A stretch of 64,000 bases of DNA from Zonotrichia leucophrys gambelii (Eukaryota; Chordata; Aves; Passeriformes; Passerellidae), in assembly GCF_028769735.1 (NCBI RefSeq), contig NC_088173.1:64335421-64399420 (forward strand), in the 5' to 3' direction. The translations under genes and the position numbers were made by a program. Position 1 is the first letter of the stretch, and each line of letters begins with the position of its first letter. Under the pieces are notes generated by a model that did no database searches, was not told the origin of the DNA, and saw only the letters and a list, made by a program, of their open reading frames with translations. Positions 12,801 through 25,379 of this stretch are shown one piece after another.

Positions 12801-14205
12801 GTTTCACCTTCCCATCAGGGTGCCACCCATCCCGCTCAGGGCAGGGCCTGATCTCCCCCTCCCCAGGACAGGAGACCCTGCAGGGCTCCCTCAGCCTGTG
12901 CCCCTCTCTGGGCAGGAGGAGAAGCAGCATTGCTCCATCACCCTGGTACAATCCCCTGTGCTGCTGGATGTGCCCACCTGGGCTTGTCCTCTGCTGCAGT
13001 CCCAGCTCTGCCTCCCTCTGCCCAGCCCTCCTCCTCCTCAACAAAACACCACCCAGGGCTCGTTTCTGCTGTGACATTTTCAGCATTTTCCTGCCAATGC
13101 AGGCTGAAAAGTGACCAGCACGGCTTTAATTGTGCTGGTGGGCTGCTCTCACACAAAGGCAGAGCTCTTTTCACAATGAGCCTCTAAAGGCTCTGTGGGA
13201 GGCACAGTGGGCTCTGCAAAGGGCACTTAAAGCTCAGCGCTCAGGGCCCAATTATGGAAACGAGGGGCAGCTGCTGGGTTTGCAGCCCTGCTGCCCAGAG
13301 ACTGCTCCAGGTTCACTCTGGATTTTCTGTGAATTGGCCCAAATCCCTGCAGGGGGATGCTGTGCAGGACAGGGGCTGTTGCTGGTTCTGTGGATGCTGT
13401 GCAGGACAGGAGCTGTTGCTGGTTCTGTGGATGCTGTGCAGGACAGGAGCTGTTGCTGACCAGGGTCCTGTGTGTGCTGCTCTCTGCCTCCTGCTCTCAT
13501 TAAGGCATTTCTCTAATTGCAAGAACAAGTTATTATCACGTGTCTTCCTCAGACTGCACAAATGGGACGTGATGCTGCTCCATTTCCCCCTCTCCAAACT
13601 GGTATTTAGCGAGTAAGGCAGGGGTGATTTTGAGTCTGAAAAGGTCTTTTCACTCAACAAGGCCCAAGCAGATCCTGTGCTGAGGAAATTGGCGCCACCA
13701 GCAATAACAAAAACACATCCTTTCCCAAATCACCAGCTTAAGGTTAAAGGCTTTTTACAGAGACCCAGAGTGTGTGCTGCTCATCAGGCTGCTCATATTT
13801 AAGTTGCTTGAGGCCTCACTTTTCAGCTTTCCTCCATAATTACAAGAGTTTTCACAAATTAATTACAGAGAGGGAAGGAAAGGAAAAAAGGCCTAATCAT
13901 GTTAAGTGCTGCAAGTGGGTGCACCCACTGCTAAAATATTCCTGCTAAACTCTGCTGCCAGCTGAGGGCTCCTGTGAGGGTTTGGACAGAAGGAACTCAT
14001 GCCCATAAATTATTTATTAAACATAAACATAAATTAAACATACATTTAAACATAAATTCATGTCCAGCACAGCTTTTGGATCCCCCCTTTTTCTGTGGGT
14101 GACCTCTGTCTTGTGGCAGAGACCTTTGCCCGTGTCCTATGTGCAAACACCAGCCCTGGATTTGGGAAAGTGTTTGTCGTCCTGGAACCTTCTCTTTTTT
14201 GTGAG
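12800..14205. other. No gene seen
   Basis: Unique sequence, AT-rich at 13500-14060. Contains three copies of a 45-bp repeat GATGCTGTGCAGGACAGG at 13345-13460. Confidence 0.55.
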
Positions 14206-14209
14206 CCTG

Positions 14210-14655
14210 GGGATCCATCCCTGCACTGTGGGGGTGCCTGGAGGGCGTCTGCTCCTGGATCCATCCCTGCCCTTTGGGGATGCTGTCCTTGGATCCATCC
14301 CTACCCTTTGGGGGTTCCTGGCCCTGGATCCATCCCTGCCTTTGGGGTTCCTGGCCCTGGATCCATCCCTGCCCTTTGTGGTTCCTGGCCCTGGATCCAT
14401 CCCTGCCTTTGGGGGTTCCTGCCCCTGGATCCATCCCTGCCTTTGGGGTTCCTGGCCCTGGATCCATCCCTGCCCTTTGGGGATGCTGGCCCTGGATCCA
14501 TCTCTGCCTTTGGGGTTTCTGGCCCTGGATCCATCCCTGCCCTTTGGGGGTTCCTGCCCCGGATCCATCCCTGCCTTTGGGGTTCCCTGCCTTTGGGGTT
14601 TCTGGCCCTGGATCCATCCCTGCCTTTGGGGTTCCTGCCCCTGGATCCATCCCTG
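14210..14655. repeat. Minisatellite, CTGGATCCATCCCTGCC unit
   Basis: About fourteen units of 30-36 bp, alternating CTTTGGGGTTCC and CCTTTGGGGATGC forms. Confidence 0.92.
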
Positions 14656-15044
14656 GGGTCAGAGCACACTGACCCCACAATTTCCCATTCCCTCCCCACC
14701 CCAGGACAAGCAGGACAGGAGTTCTGTCACTGAGAGTGAGGACAGAGCAGAAGAGTGATGGGGACCCAGTGGGGATGGCCCCAGAGCCTGGCAGGCCAGG
14801 CTGGGCTGGTGTCACAGCCTGGCTGGGGCACGCAGGGACGGCCCTCACTGAGGGCACACATGTGGCACCACTGTCAGCTGTCACTCACATGTGGCACCCT
14901 TGTCAGCTGTCACACTGAGAGAAGGGGATCCCCAGGGCAGAGCTGGAGCAGGACAGAAATCAAACAGAAACTGAGCCAGCTGCTCTTTCCCTGGCAAGGA
15001 CGCACAGCCATGGACCTGTCCCAGGGGCTGGGCTGGGTGTGCAG

Positions 15045-15615
15045 GGACAGAAACCACTCTGCACAGGGGACAGAAACCACCCAGCACAGGTGACAGAAAC
15101 CACCAGCACAGGGGACAGAAACCACCCAGCACAGATGACAGTCCCTGACCATTACAGGTGACAGTCCCTGCCCAGCCCTGGTGTCTCTCAGGCCATCCCC
15201 CTCATTCCCTGGGAGGGATCCCTGCAGGGATCAATCAGGAAGGTAAATGGAGCCCCAGGGCCTGGGGATGGCTTTCCCAGCCCAGCCCAGGGCTGAGGCC
15301 ACCCCACTGCAGCCTGTCCCTGTCACCTGCAGGGCTGGAGGACACTGATGGTCACCACTGATGGTCACCACTGATGGCCACAGGGAGCTGTGGCACTGCT
15401 GGGTTGGAGCCCCCTGCCAGGAGCCCAGAGAAAGCCGAGGCAGATCCCTCTGCTCCAACATTCCTGGAGTTCCAGACCAGGAGAAAGCAGAGTCCAGGTG
15501 CCCCTGCCGAGGTGTCCCTGCCCAGGTGCCTGTACCCAGGTGTCGATGCCCAGGTATCCATACCCAGGTGTCCTTGCCCAGATGTCCGTGCCCAGGTGTC
15601 CCTGCCCAGGGCAGG
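15045..15615. repeat. Two short minisatellites
   Basis: 15045-15165 repeats GGGGACAGAAACCACCCAGC. 15495-15615 repeats CCCAGGTGTCC(C/T)TG(C/T) units of 14-16 bp. Confidence 0.82.
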
Positions 15616-15675
15616 GTGGCAGGGGATGAGCTCTGGGGTCCTTCCAGCCCAAACCTCTTTTTGATTTGAGATTTC
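15600..15675 (+). mobile_element. Short CR1 3' fragment
   Basis: GAGCTCTGGGGTCCTTCCAG followed by CCCAAACC; only the terminus remains, joined to a GCCCAGGTGTCC minisatellite. Confidence 0.5.
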
Positions 15676-16269
15676 CAGACCATTCCCAGCCCCCCCAGCT
15701 CTCAGTGCTCTTCTCATGAGCAGTTCAGGCACCTCTGAGAGCTTTTAAATGAGATTTATTTTCCCTTCAGATGAAGGCAGCGCTGAATACTGGAAGGAGA
15801 GGAGAAGGTTGGGCAGGAGCAAGGGGCACATGCCAACAAATCCCCGCTGGCTCTGGCTGTTGTGTGGAATTGGGCTGCATCTGTCACATCTGATTAGATT
15901 GTGTTGTCCTTTTTTATCTCCCTGATCTATGCTATGATTCTTCTGGTTTTATGTGACATTTCCTTGGCAATACAACTGCTTGGATTAGATATTCACAGTG
16001 TTTCCCTCACCATAAAATATCCAAATTGCAAAGGGTTATTTATTTGCACAGTTATGTTTTGCTTTGTCTTTTTGTTCATTTTTAATGTTGCTTTTTTATG
16101 ATATTTTATTTTGTGTGCTGGTGCTGCTTGTAAAAAGGATCTGTGTGGCTTTTTGCATTAAAAAATATCAACGAGTTACATTTAGAGCAGGGCTACCAAT
16201 CTGTACTTGGGCAAGGACATGTTTGGATTTGGTGTTCCAGGAACTGTGACTCCCTCCTCTTGGCCTGGG
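15676..16269. other. AT-rich unique island, no gene
   Basis: 15890-16190 is strikingly AT-rich against a GC-rich background, with no tandem repeat. Only a 66-codon hydrophobic frame without splice context is present. Confidence 0.5.
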
Positions 16270-16450
16270 GTCAGTAAATCCAGTAAATCCAGGGAGACTT
16301 TCCAGGGAACCATGGGATGGTTTGGTTTTGAAGGGACCTTGACAATCCCCATGGGCAGGGACACCTTCCAGGGGGCCAGGTGTTCCACTGGGGCACTGCC
16401 AGGGATGCCACAGCTGCAATGGGCACCTGTGCCAGGGCCTGTGGTGGCAG
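16270..16450 (-). mobile_element. CR1 3' fragment
   Basis: GGTTTTGAAGGGACCTTGAC and GGGCAGGGACACCTTCCAGG give the reversed CR1 3' end. Confidence 0.68.
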
Positions 16451-17190
16451 AATGATCAGGGGAGGCAAAATCCCACCCCAAATGAGCATTGTCCAAATCC
16501 CACCCCAAATGAGCATTGTCCACCCCTGACCGTGCTGCAAAGGGCCTGGGATCCTTTGGAACTTATGAACAAATAGCTGGGAATGGTGACAGACTGGGGA
16601 AAATAGGGAATAATGACAAAGAGAGACGAGGGCTGGTGTTCCCCAAGCTGTGATACCTCCAGGGCTGGTGGTCTCCAAACACCACCAGTGATTTATCCAT
16701 GGGCTGGTGTTCTCCAAGCTGTGATTTCTCTAGGAGCTGGTGTTCTCCAAGCTGTGATTTCTACACAGCTCAGCAGTTCTGGGCTCTGGATCTCCAGGAC
16801 ATTCCAGTTTCACACAGTACCTTGCATGGCCATTTCCCAGCAGGCACCCCCTCCTTGTGCTGCCCATGTCCCCAGCACCACGCTGCACGGCAGGGACAAT
16901 TCTCAGGTGTCAGTGGCCCAGCTCTGGCCAGCTCTGTCCGTGGCTGTGACCCTGGACCATGAGTGACACCCGCTCCATCAGCACAGACTGTACCCACGGT
17001 GTGCCCCTGAGGTTCTCCTCATCTCCAGTTTTTGTTCTGGTTCCCTGCAGGCTCCTGTGTCCCTGCCACCTTCTGAAGGCTCCCACACCCTGCCCAGGGC
17101 AGGCTGAGCTGAGCAGCACAGCTGGGCTCTGTTGTCTGTGGGATCCCAGCTCCTGGGGCAGGTGGCTGGAAAGCCCCCAGACCCTTTAAA
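16451..17190. other. No gene seen; short repeat inside
   Basis: 16630-16765 repeats GGCTGGTGTTCTCCAAGCTG about four times. Confidence 0.6.
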
Positions 17191-17194
17191 CCCT

Positions 17195-17300
17195 CTGGGT
17201 GAGTTAAACTCGGCTTGCAGAGGCCCAAGGAGGGTTCCATCCCTGCCAGAGGGCTGGGAGTGGGTGATCTTTGGGGTCCCCTCCAGCCCAAACCAGATGG
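17195..17300 (+). mobile_element. Short CR1 3' fragment
   Basis: CCAAGGAGGGTTCCATCCCT and GGGGTCCCCTCCAGCCCAAA, forward CR1 terminus. Confidence 0.5.
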
Positions 17301-17472
17301 GGCTCCCTGTGGGCTCTGGGGCTCAGGTTCCCATTCCTTCAGGAGCGCCCTGGGCCAGGACCCTGCGGGTGCCATCCTCTCCCTGTGCTGTGCCCATGGC
17401 AGGCCATGAGGGGCTGCTGGGGTCAGCAAGGGAAGGAAGGGGGTCAGGAGAATGCTGGGAGCAGTGCCGCAG

Positions 17473-17830
17473 TGTCAGTGTCCCATCTTTCATGGAAAAT
17501 CCTTTCCTTAGGATTTTTCCTCCTGAGGAGCTGAGAGGCGTCATGAACAAAATGTAAAAAATGGTTATCTGCTGCTGTGGAATGCCAACAGGTGCATCTG
17601 TGATTGGTCTCATGTGGTTGTTTCTAATTAATGGCCAATCACAGTCCGCTGGACTTTGTGATCATTCCTTTTCTATTCTTAGGTAGCCTTCTGATGAAAT
17701 CCTTTCTTCTATTCTTTTAGTATAGTTTTAATATAATATATATAATAAAATAATAAATCAAACCTTCTGAAACATGGAGTCAGATCCTCGTCTCTTGCCT
17801 CATCCTCAGACCCCTGTGAACACTGTCACA
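17473..17830 (+). mobile_element. Solo LTR of the 385-bp family, copy 6 (5' end altered)
   Basis: Clear family match (GGATTTTTCCTCCTGAGGAG, TGATTGGTCTCATGTGG, AATAATAAATCAAACC, ending CACTGTCACA). The first bases are rearranged and no matching target duplication is visible. Confidence 0.75.
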
Positions 17831-18461
17831 GCCTGGTGTCCCTCTCTGTCACAGCCCAGGAGCCAGCACTGCCCTGTGGTGACCCCTGGCAAGTCCCTCC
17901 AGGTCCCCCAGCCCACCAGGGTGGGCACATCTCATGTCTGAGCCAGCAGAACCCTTCCAATTTCACCCAGGACCAGCAGGGCTGACAGAGTTGGTTAAAC
18001 ACCACCTTGTGCCTGTGTGTGCATGTGCTCAGGAGATAAATATAATCCCTGGGACCCAGTGTCTCACAAACTCCTTTCTGGAGGCTGCTGATTATCCCAG
18101 GGAGGTGAATCTGTGCTGGTGAATTAGCAATGGGCTGCTGGAGCAGCCTGGCTCTGCCTGCTGAGGCAATTTTCCCGCTGAGGTGCTGAGTGTTTGCCAA
18201 GCCAAACATGCAGCAGTGTTATCTGTGTCTCTGTGTGTGCAGCAGAACAATCCCAGCTCCCTCCCAAACCCTGCCATGGACAGGGATGGCTGAAAGCTGA
18301 GCTGGGAGAGGGGCTGGGTAAGGATTTGCATCCCTGCTCAAACACAAGGTGTGTGTTAAACAAACCCCAGCAGGGATGGGTGCAGGCTCAGGGCAGCCCT
18401 GCCCCTTCCCTTGTCCAGGGACACTGGGCCTGCGGCTCAGAGCTGTCACTGGGCACTGGGC
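17831..18461. other. No gene seen
   Basis: Unique sequence between two solo LTRs of the same family in opposite orientation. No splice-bounded frame recognised. Confidence 0.6.
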
Positions 18462-18845
18462 TGTGACAGTGTTCAGAGGGGTCCCAGGATGAGGGAAGAG
18501 ACGAGGATCTGACTCCATGTTTCAGGAAGCTGATTTATTATTTTATGATATATATTATATTAAAACTATACTAAAAGAATAGAAGAAAGGATTTCATCAG
18601 AAGGCTGGCTAAGAATAGAATAGGAAAGAATGATAACAAAGGTTTGTGGCTCGGACAGAGAGTCTGAGCCAGCTGACTGTGATTGGCCATTAATTAGAAA
18701 CAAGCACATGAGACCAATAACAGATGAACCTGTTGCATTCCACAGCAGCAGATAATCATTGCTTACATTTTGTTCTTGAGGCCTCTCAGCTTCTCAGGAG
18801 GAAAAACCCTAAGGAAAGGATTTTCCATAAAAGATGTCTGTGACA
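18462..18845 (-). mobile_element. Solo LTR of the 385-bp family, copy 2
   Basis: Same family as the element at 4295. Flanked by identical CTGGGC at 18456-18461 and 18846-18851. Confidence 0.88.
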
Positions 18846-18984
18846 CTGGGCACCCTGGCAGGGCAATAACAGCAGCAGCCAGGGGTGGGGGCAGCCCTGT
18901 AACACAGGGAGGGAGCCCCAGGCTCCTGTGGGACAGACCTGGGGGAGCAGAGCAGGAACCAAGCTGAGAGCAAAAGTATGAGCC

Positions 18985-19560
18985 TGCAGTCATGGACTGG
19001 GACAGAGAGCTGGGACAGGGGACACAGAGACAGCCCTGGGGACAGGGACAGGAACAGCAGGGAGCTGGGGGCACACTCAGCCAGGCTGAGGGGACAGGGT
19101 CAGGGAGCTGGGACACAGAGACAGCCTGAAGGGACAGGGAGCAAGACAGCAGGGACAGGGACAGGGACAGGGAGATGGGACACAGACAGCCCCTGGGACA
19201 GGGACATGGAGAGGCAACAGGGACAGCAGGGTCAGGGAGCTGGGGACACACAGAGACAGCCGTGGGGGACAGCAACAGGGACAGGGGACAGGGGACAGGG
19301 ATATCAGGGCCAGGAGGAGCAGCAGGGCAGGGAAGGAGCTGCAGTGAATCTGGCAGGGCAGCACACACTTGCAGAGTCAGGCAAGGGTGATGACCTTTGT
19401 CATGACCCCTGTTCCCACTGTGGATGGTGTGAGGCACAGCTGTAGGATGCTCCATGACCTGTGTTCCCACTCTGGATGGTGTGAGGCAGCTGTGGGGATG
19501 CTCCATGACCCCTGTTCCCACTCTGGATGGTGTGGGACAGCTGGGGATGCTCCATGACCC
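18985..19560. repeat. GGGACAGGGA-type and CTCCATGACC-type minisatellites
   Basis: 18985-19320 is a purine-rich GGGACAG array. 19395-19560 has four units of about 50 bp, CATGACCC-TGTTCCCACTCTGG. Confidence 0.85.
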
Positions 19561-20029
19561 ATTTTCCCACCCTGGGTGTCCCCAGGCTGTGGAAGGAGCA
19601 GCATCCAGCAGGATGTGCCAGCCTGAGCCAGGGCACACAGCACTCCCTGCCAGCCCAGGGCTGAGGCAGCATTTGCATTTAGATGGGAACAGTTATGGAC
19701 TCAAACAGCCTTTTGTCAGCACAGCTGCTGCTCACAGCTGCTCCTTGATGGGAAAAGATCCCTTCTGGTGGTCACACCTTGTCCTTGGGTGTCTCCCCCC
19801 TTCCTCAGAATAAAAGTGTGGGCTGGAGGTGCCAGACAGCACAAAATCCCCTGTGGAACTTCCCTTTCCCCACTCCAGTGTCAGTTCTGACAGCTGGAGC
19901 CCAGTCCCTGAGCAGGAGCATTTCTGTGGAAGGGGGCTGCAGGTGACCCAGGACAGGGCAGGGGCTGCACATCACCCACCGGGGGGCACAGCTGCCATGG
20001 GCTGCAGGCACAGGAGGCTTTGGAGCCCT

Positions 20030-20330
20030 ACAGACAATAAAATCCCACCCATCCATGGCAGGGACACCTCCCACTGTCCCAGGGTGCCCCAGTGTCCAGC
20101 CTGGCCTTGGGCACTGCCAGGGATCCAGGGGCAGCCACAGCTGCTCTGGGCACGTGTGCCAGGGCCTCACACCCCGCCAGGCAGGAATTCCAGCCCAAAT
20201 CCCATCTGACCCTGCAGTGGGAGCCACTCCTCTCTCTCCAGGCCCTGTCCAAAGCCCCTCTCCAGATTTCCTGTGCCAATCCCCCCTGGAACTCTCTGCA
20301 TGCAGGGACCCTCCAGGTCAGACACCCATG
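20030..20330 (-). mobile_element. CR1 3' fragment
   Basis: ATGGCAGGGACACCTCCCAC, CCTTGGGCACTGCCAGGGAT and a long downstream part through CAGGCCCTGTCCAAAGCCCC. Confidence 0.72.
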
Positions 20331-20424
20331 GACACCCCAAATCCCCACATCTGCCTGTCAGGCAATGAAACAAGCCCTTGACAAACACTCTCTGGAGCTT
20401 GGGGAGGAACCCAGCTGAGCCTGG

Positions 20425-20625
20425 CAGCAGGACTCCCCAAACTCCTTGGAGCAGAACTCCCCAGATTCCCTGGAGCAGAACTCCCCAAACTCCTTGGAGC
20501 AGAACTCCCCAAATTCCTTGGAGCAGAACTCCCCAAACACCTTGGAGCAGAACTCTGCAGATTCCCTGGAGCAGAACTCCACAAACTCCTTGGAGCAGAA
20601 CTCCCCAGATTCCTTGGGCCACTCT
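20425..20625. repeat. Minisatellite, CCTTGGAGCAGAACTCC unit
   Basis: Eight units of 23-24 bp in an alternating pattern (CCCAAACT, CCCAGATT). Confidence 0.92.
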
Positions 20626-20816
20626 GACCCTCCAGCACAGTCCAGCAGGAGCTCCATGCCTGGCCCAGGGATGGACACCTCTGCTGGGTGGGACTCTGAG
20701 CTGCATCTCCCCTGCAGTGCTTGGGACATGAGAGAAAAGGAAATGATCACTTTGACTACATTTGGTGTGAAATCACTTTGAATCCATTTGGTATGAAATC
20801 ACTTTAAATGCATTTG

Positions 20817-20990
20817 GTGTGATCACAGAATTGTTCAGGTTGGAAAGGACCTCAAAGACTGAGTGCAGCCATTCCCTGCCAGGAGCCAGCAGCACCTGGG
20901 GGCTCTGTGCAGCACCTGGGGGTGGCCTTGGTGGCACTGTGACAGGGGGGACACAGGGACAGCCCCAGGAAGGGCAGCTCAGACCCCTCA
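20817..20990 (-). mobile_element. CR1 3' fragment
   Basis: ATCACAGAATTGTTCAGGTT followed by GGAAAGGACCTCAAAGA is the reversed CR1 terminus. Confidence 0.72.
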
Positions 20991-21204
20991 GTCAGCACAT
21001 CCCTGCCTGGTGCCTGTGCCCTGATACCCCACTGACCCACTGTGGTGTCCAGGGGTTTCCATCAGCTCTGGGACCCCACAGTGGTTGGCCTCATCCCAAA
21101 GGGCCAACCCAGGGCAACTGAAAGGTTTGTGCTGGATCACAGTGCCCTGGGGATGCCAAGGAGCCAGGACAGGGGGAACAACCACTGTGCACTCCTGGAG
21201 CTGG

Positions 21205-21425
21205 GGTGGGATAATATCTGGGGTGGGATAAAATCTGGGGTGAGATAAAATCTGGGATGGGATAGGACCTGGGGGTAGGATAAAAGCTGGGGGTGAGATA
21301 AAATCCAGGGTGGGACAAAACATGGGGTGGGATAAAATCCAGGGTGGGATAAAATCTGGGGTGGGATAAAATGTGAGGGTGGGATAAAATCTGGGGTGGG
21401 ATAAAAGCTGGGTGGGATAAAAGAA
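21205..21425. repeat. Minisatellite, GGGGTGGGATAAAATCTG unit
   Basis: About twelve units of 17-19 bp. Confidence 0.92.
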
Positions 21426-21429
21426 CCCA

Positions 21430-22284
21430 AGCATCCCCCCCAGGACCTGACCAGGGACACAGATCTGTGGTTCCCCCTGGAGGAAGTGCCCCCTGCACCT
21501 TGCAGATCCACTGCTGATTTGTTTACCAAGCCAATTTTCAAACTAATATTAACCAGCATTAGGCCCTTGACAGGGATGGGTTTTTCCCCTTCAGTGGTGA
21601 AATTGGATGTGAATTTTGAATTTTCCAGTCAATTGAGCAAGCTAAGCACTGGTGATGCAACAGGCCCTGTAACGTGGGTGTGTTTTATTCCATTTTTCCT
21701 TGAGGGATCTGTATCAGAATAGGCACAAGGAAAAGATGGAAAGAATGGGAGATACTGTAAATTACAGGATCAGTCCTGGGGGACTCTGAAATCCTTCCCA
21801 GGTTATTTTCCTTTGCATCCTGGGGCTCATCCCAGGGTGATATTCCTAAGCAATGATGTTCCTGTCACTTCTGACCTGCCAGGTTTGAAGGCTGGAAGGA
21901 ACAAGGGCTCAGACAGAGCTGGCAGGAGCAGAGTTAGCTGGGAAGAGGGCCCCTGCTCAGGAAAGGGCCATTCTGGGATGGAAATCTGTCTTTCCCATGG
22001 AACCAGGAGTCCTGGGTCAGGTTTAGGAGCTCTGGAGCAATTCTGGAAATCCTGGTTTCAGGATTCAGCAGGAGGGGTCATGGCAAACCCAGAGCTCAAG
22101 TAACACAGAAACATCCTCTCCAAAAATGAGCCTGTTTGGGCACTGTCCATGGAGCCCTTCAGGGAGCACTGGGGGATGTTCCCAGGGAAAAACCCCATCC
22201 ACAGCCTCTGGATCCTCTGGAGCATGGGCTCCAGCAGCCCCTGGATGAGGAGCAGTGAGGGCTGGTCCATCCCAGGATGGGCAG
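21430..22284. other. No gene seen
   Basis: Unique sequence without recognisable exons; the 78-codon frame at 21486 has no support. Confidence 0.55.
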
Positions 22285-22600
22285 GAGCTGAGGTTTGGTC
22301 CTTTCCAGGATGAAGAAGAGGAGGTTTGGTGCTTCCCTGGCCCTGCAGAGCCCCAGCAGCCCCAGGATGAGCGGGAGGGGGTTTGGTCCTTCCCAGGATG
22401 AGGAGGATGAGGAGGAGGTTTGGTCCTTCCCCAGCCCTGCAGAGTCCCAGCAGCCCCAGGATAAGGAGGATGAGGAGGATGAAGAAGAGGTTTGGTCCTT
22501 CCCCAGCCCTGCAGAGCCCAGCAGCCCCAGGATGAGGATGAGGAGGATGAGGAGGAGGATTAGTCCTTCCCCAGCCCTGCAGAGCCCCAGCAGCCCAGCC
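22285..22600. repeat. GAGGAT/CCAGCCCTGCAGAG minisatellite
   Basis: Units of 60-75 bp combining GGTTTGGTCCTTCCC-AG with a variable GAGGATGAGGA run. Confidence 0.88.
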
Positions 22601-22867
22601 CCTTGGGACAATACAGAGTGCTGAGCAGCAGGGGCTGGCCTGGCTCTGAGCCGGCTGTAAATCTGCATTTGGGCAATGAAAGTTTATTTCCCATATGCTC
22701 CTTCTCCACACGGGGTGTTTTATGGGAGGGAGGATTTGCATCAGGGGCACCCTGGGGAGCAGCAGATGGGCACGAGCAGCAGGGTGGGCACGGCTCTGCC
22801 AGGGATCAGAGCTCCTCACCCTGCTCAGGGCTCCTCTCCCTGTAAGAGCCTAAATGAGGGATGTGGG

Positions 22868-23510
22868 ACTCCAGGGCCTCTCCAAAATGCAGTTTATTGT
22901 ATCCAAGGTGTTACAGCAGTGCAGGGTTGTGGATGACAGAGCTGTGCCCGCTGCTGTCAGCTCCAGCTGCAGGCAGGCCTGGAGACCCTTTGGTTTTGGT
23001 TACATTGCATTATATACTTTTCTTTTGTTTACAATGCATTCTATACTTTTGGTCACAATGCATTCTATACTTTTCTTTTGGTCACAAGGCATTATAGATT
23101 TTTCTTTGCTGAGCATCTTCATACAGCAGAACCAATCTATACCTTAACTTTTATCTATAGCCTATCATAACTACTGTAATTACCATATTCATGTTACTGT
23201 TCTCCAGTCACTAAAAGTCAGTACATTACAGTTTAAGCTAGAAGTTGTTTTTCAGTTTTCTTGCAGTGCAAAATTCTAAGATCTTTTTTTTCTACTTGCC
23301 ACATTTTCTGCATTGTTTGCCTGTGCTCTCTTTCTGTTTGGTAAAAACATTTTCTTGTTTGGGGTGGGTTTATCCTTTGCTCTAAGCCATAAAAACTCCT
23401 TCTAACTAACATAAAATACCCTTTGCCTCCTTGGTTATCCAGTGAGACTGGCTCAACAATTCTTTTCTTCTGTATCAAAACTTGCTTCCATCTCTATTCC
23501 TTCTTCAGAT
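22868..23510 (-). mobile_element. LTR-like element, antisense orientation
   Basis: CAGTTTATTGTATCC near 22891 is a reversed poly(A) signal. Three variants of GGTTACATTGCATTATATAC follow at 22996-23095, then an AT-rich body. It is similar in layout to 12220-12800. Ends are approximate. Confidence 0.45.
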
Positions 23511-23942
23511 TGTACACTTTGTGTGCCGGGGCTGCCAGGCTGTGCAAGGCACTCTGAGCCACAGGGGATTGCTGGGCTCCTGCAGGGCTGACAGGAGAGA
23601 TCCCTGCTCTAAGAGAGAGAGATCCCTGCTCCAGGAGAGATCCCTGCTCTGGGCTGTGCTCCTGCAGCACAGCTGGCACAGCTGGCAGGGCTGCCAGGAG
23701 TGCTCACCCTGCCTCGAGCCAGGCTGGAGCAATCCAGGCTCATTCCCAGCTCCCAGGGGGTGCCATTGTTTTATTAAACCCCAGCCAAGGCTGACACCTC
23801 AGTGACAGAATGTAATTTCCCTAACCAAGTGTCTTGACACCAAAAATCAGGCTAAATTGCATTATTGTAGAAGAGCAGATGGGAATGCTGAACATTTGCC
23901 CAGGGGAAAGCTGGGGCTGCCACAGCCCACGGTGCCAGCTGG

Positions 23943-24296
23943 GGCTGGGGAAGGGAAGGGAAGGGAAGGGAAGGGAAGGGAAGGGAAGGGAAGGGAAGGG
24001 AAGGGAAGGGAAGGGAAGGGAAGGGAAGGGAAGGGAAGGGAAGGGAAGGGAAGGGAAGGGAAGGGAAGGGAAGGGAAGGGAAGGGAAGGAAGGGAAGGAG
24101 GAAGGGAAGGGAAGGGAAGGGAAGGTTTGGGAAGGGAAGGGAAGGGAAGGGAAAGGGAAGGGAAGGGAAGGGAAGGGAAGGGAAGGGAAGGGAAGGGAAG
24201 GGAAGGGAAGGGAAGGGAAGGGAAGGAAGGGAAGGGAAGGGAAGGGAAGGGAAGGGAAGGGAAGGGAAGGGAAGGGAAGGGAAGGGAAGGGAAGGA
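23943..24296 (+). repeat. (GGGAA)n tract, long
   Basis: About 350 bp, homopurine except for a single GGTTTGGGAAGGG interruption near 24125. Confidence 0.95.
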
Positions 24297-25379
24297 CTCC
24301 CCACACTCCTCACACTCCCCACATCCAGCCCAGCTGCCCAGGCCAGTCTGAGCCCACCAGGCTGCATTGGAGCACTGCTGAGCTCCAGAAGCTGGGAAAG
24401 CCCTGAGCTTGCCAAACATGCCTCATGTGTGCCCTGGGGCTGTGTGGAGCAGTGATAGTGCCATGTGAGGAGCAGTGCCAGTGCCATCCCTGCTGGCCCC
24501 AAGCAGTCCCGTGGGCAGTGACCCTGTCACAGTTGGGTTTGCAGAGGCATTTTTGGGATGCTTTCCAAGTGGTCAGTGTGCTTTTGGATCCCAGGCTCCA
24601 CATCCAGCTGTCACATCCACACTGTGGAGAGGATCACACATTTGTGTCTCTGAACAGTCTCGTGTTCCATGTCCAAGGTTCCTCATCCCTGATCTGAAAC
24701 ACCACCAACCACAAGTCTCTGCACAAATAAAACCACCCCAAAACTCGGGGTAATTTCTATAAATGCAAACCCAAGTGCAAATTGGAGCAGGTTGGGCAAT
24801 TTCTGCACACTCGGAAATGCAAGGAGTTTTTAAGAAACAGCTGGGGAGAAAGCAAACAAAATGACAACAACAACAACAAAACAAAGAGATGTAGATGTGG
24901 AAAAAAATGTGTGTGCTGGAAATGGCAGCGTTTAGCTGGAAAGGAACCCCCCAGGAGGGCAAACAGATAATGCTGAGGGAGGGGGAAAGAGAGGGAGAGC
25001 GGCAAAGAGGTTGAGCTGGGGAAGAGACTGAGAGCTGGAAGCAGCAGAGAGAGCACAAACCAGCGTTAATTAGGGGAGCAAAGAGAAATAATGAGCAGCA
25101 AATTGCAGGGAGCTTTGGCAATGAACAGCAGGAATGCTGCTGCAGGGAGCTGGGCCCGGGTGCTCTGCAGGACACCAGGGCAGAGGGGGCACAGCTGGCA
25201 CTGCTGCTGGCACAGCTGGCACTGCTGCTGGCGCTGTGGCCCAGCTGGCAGAGCTGGCACAGGTGTGTCACAGAGGGACCAGCTGGGGAGCACCCAGAGG
25301 GTGCCAAGGGTGGGTGGCAGAGGATTTCAGGAAAGCATTGGAGTTTGAGAATGCGCTGAGGAAGGGAAGTGTGCATTTG
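24297..25379. other. No gene seen
   Basis: Unique sequence; 24700-25080 is AT-rich and might be non-coding conserved DNA. 25185-25260 repeats GGCACTGCTGCTGGCACAGC. Confidence 0.5.

Noticed and set aside
23821..24502. Open frames over the GGGAA tract
   Set aside because: Repeats of Gly-Lys-Glu or Leu-Pro-Phe-Pro-Ser type come from the pentamer; no start context or exon structure.
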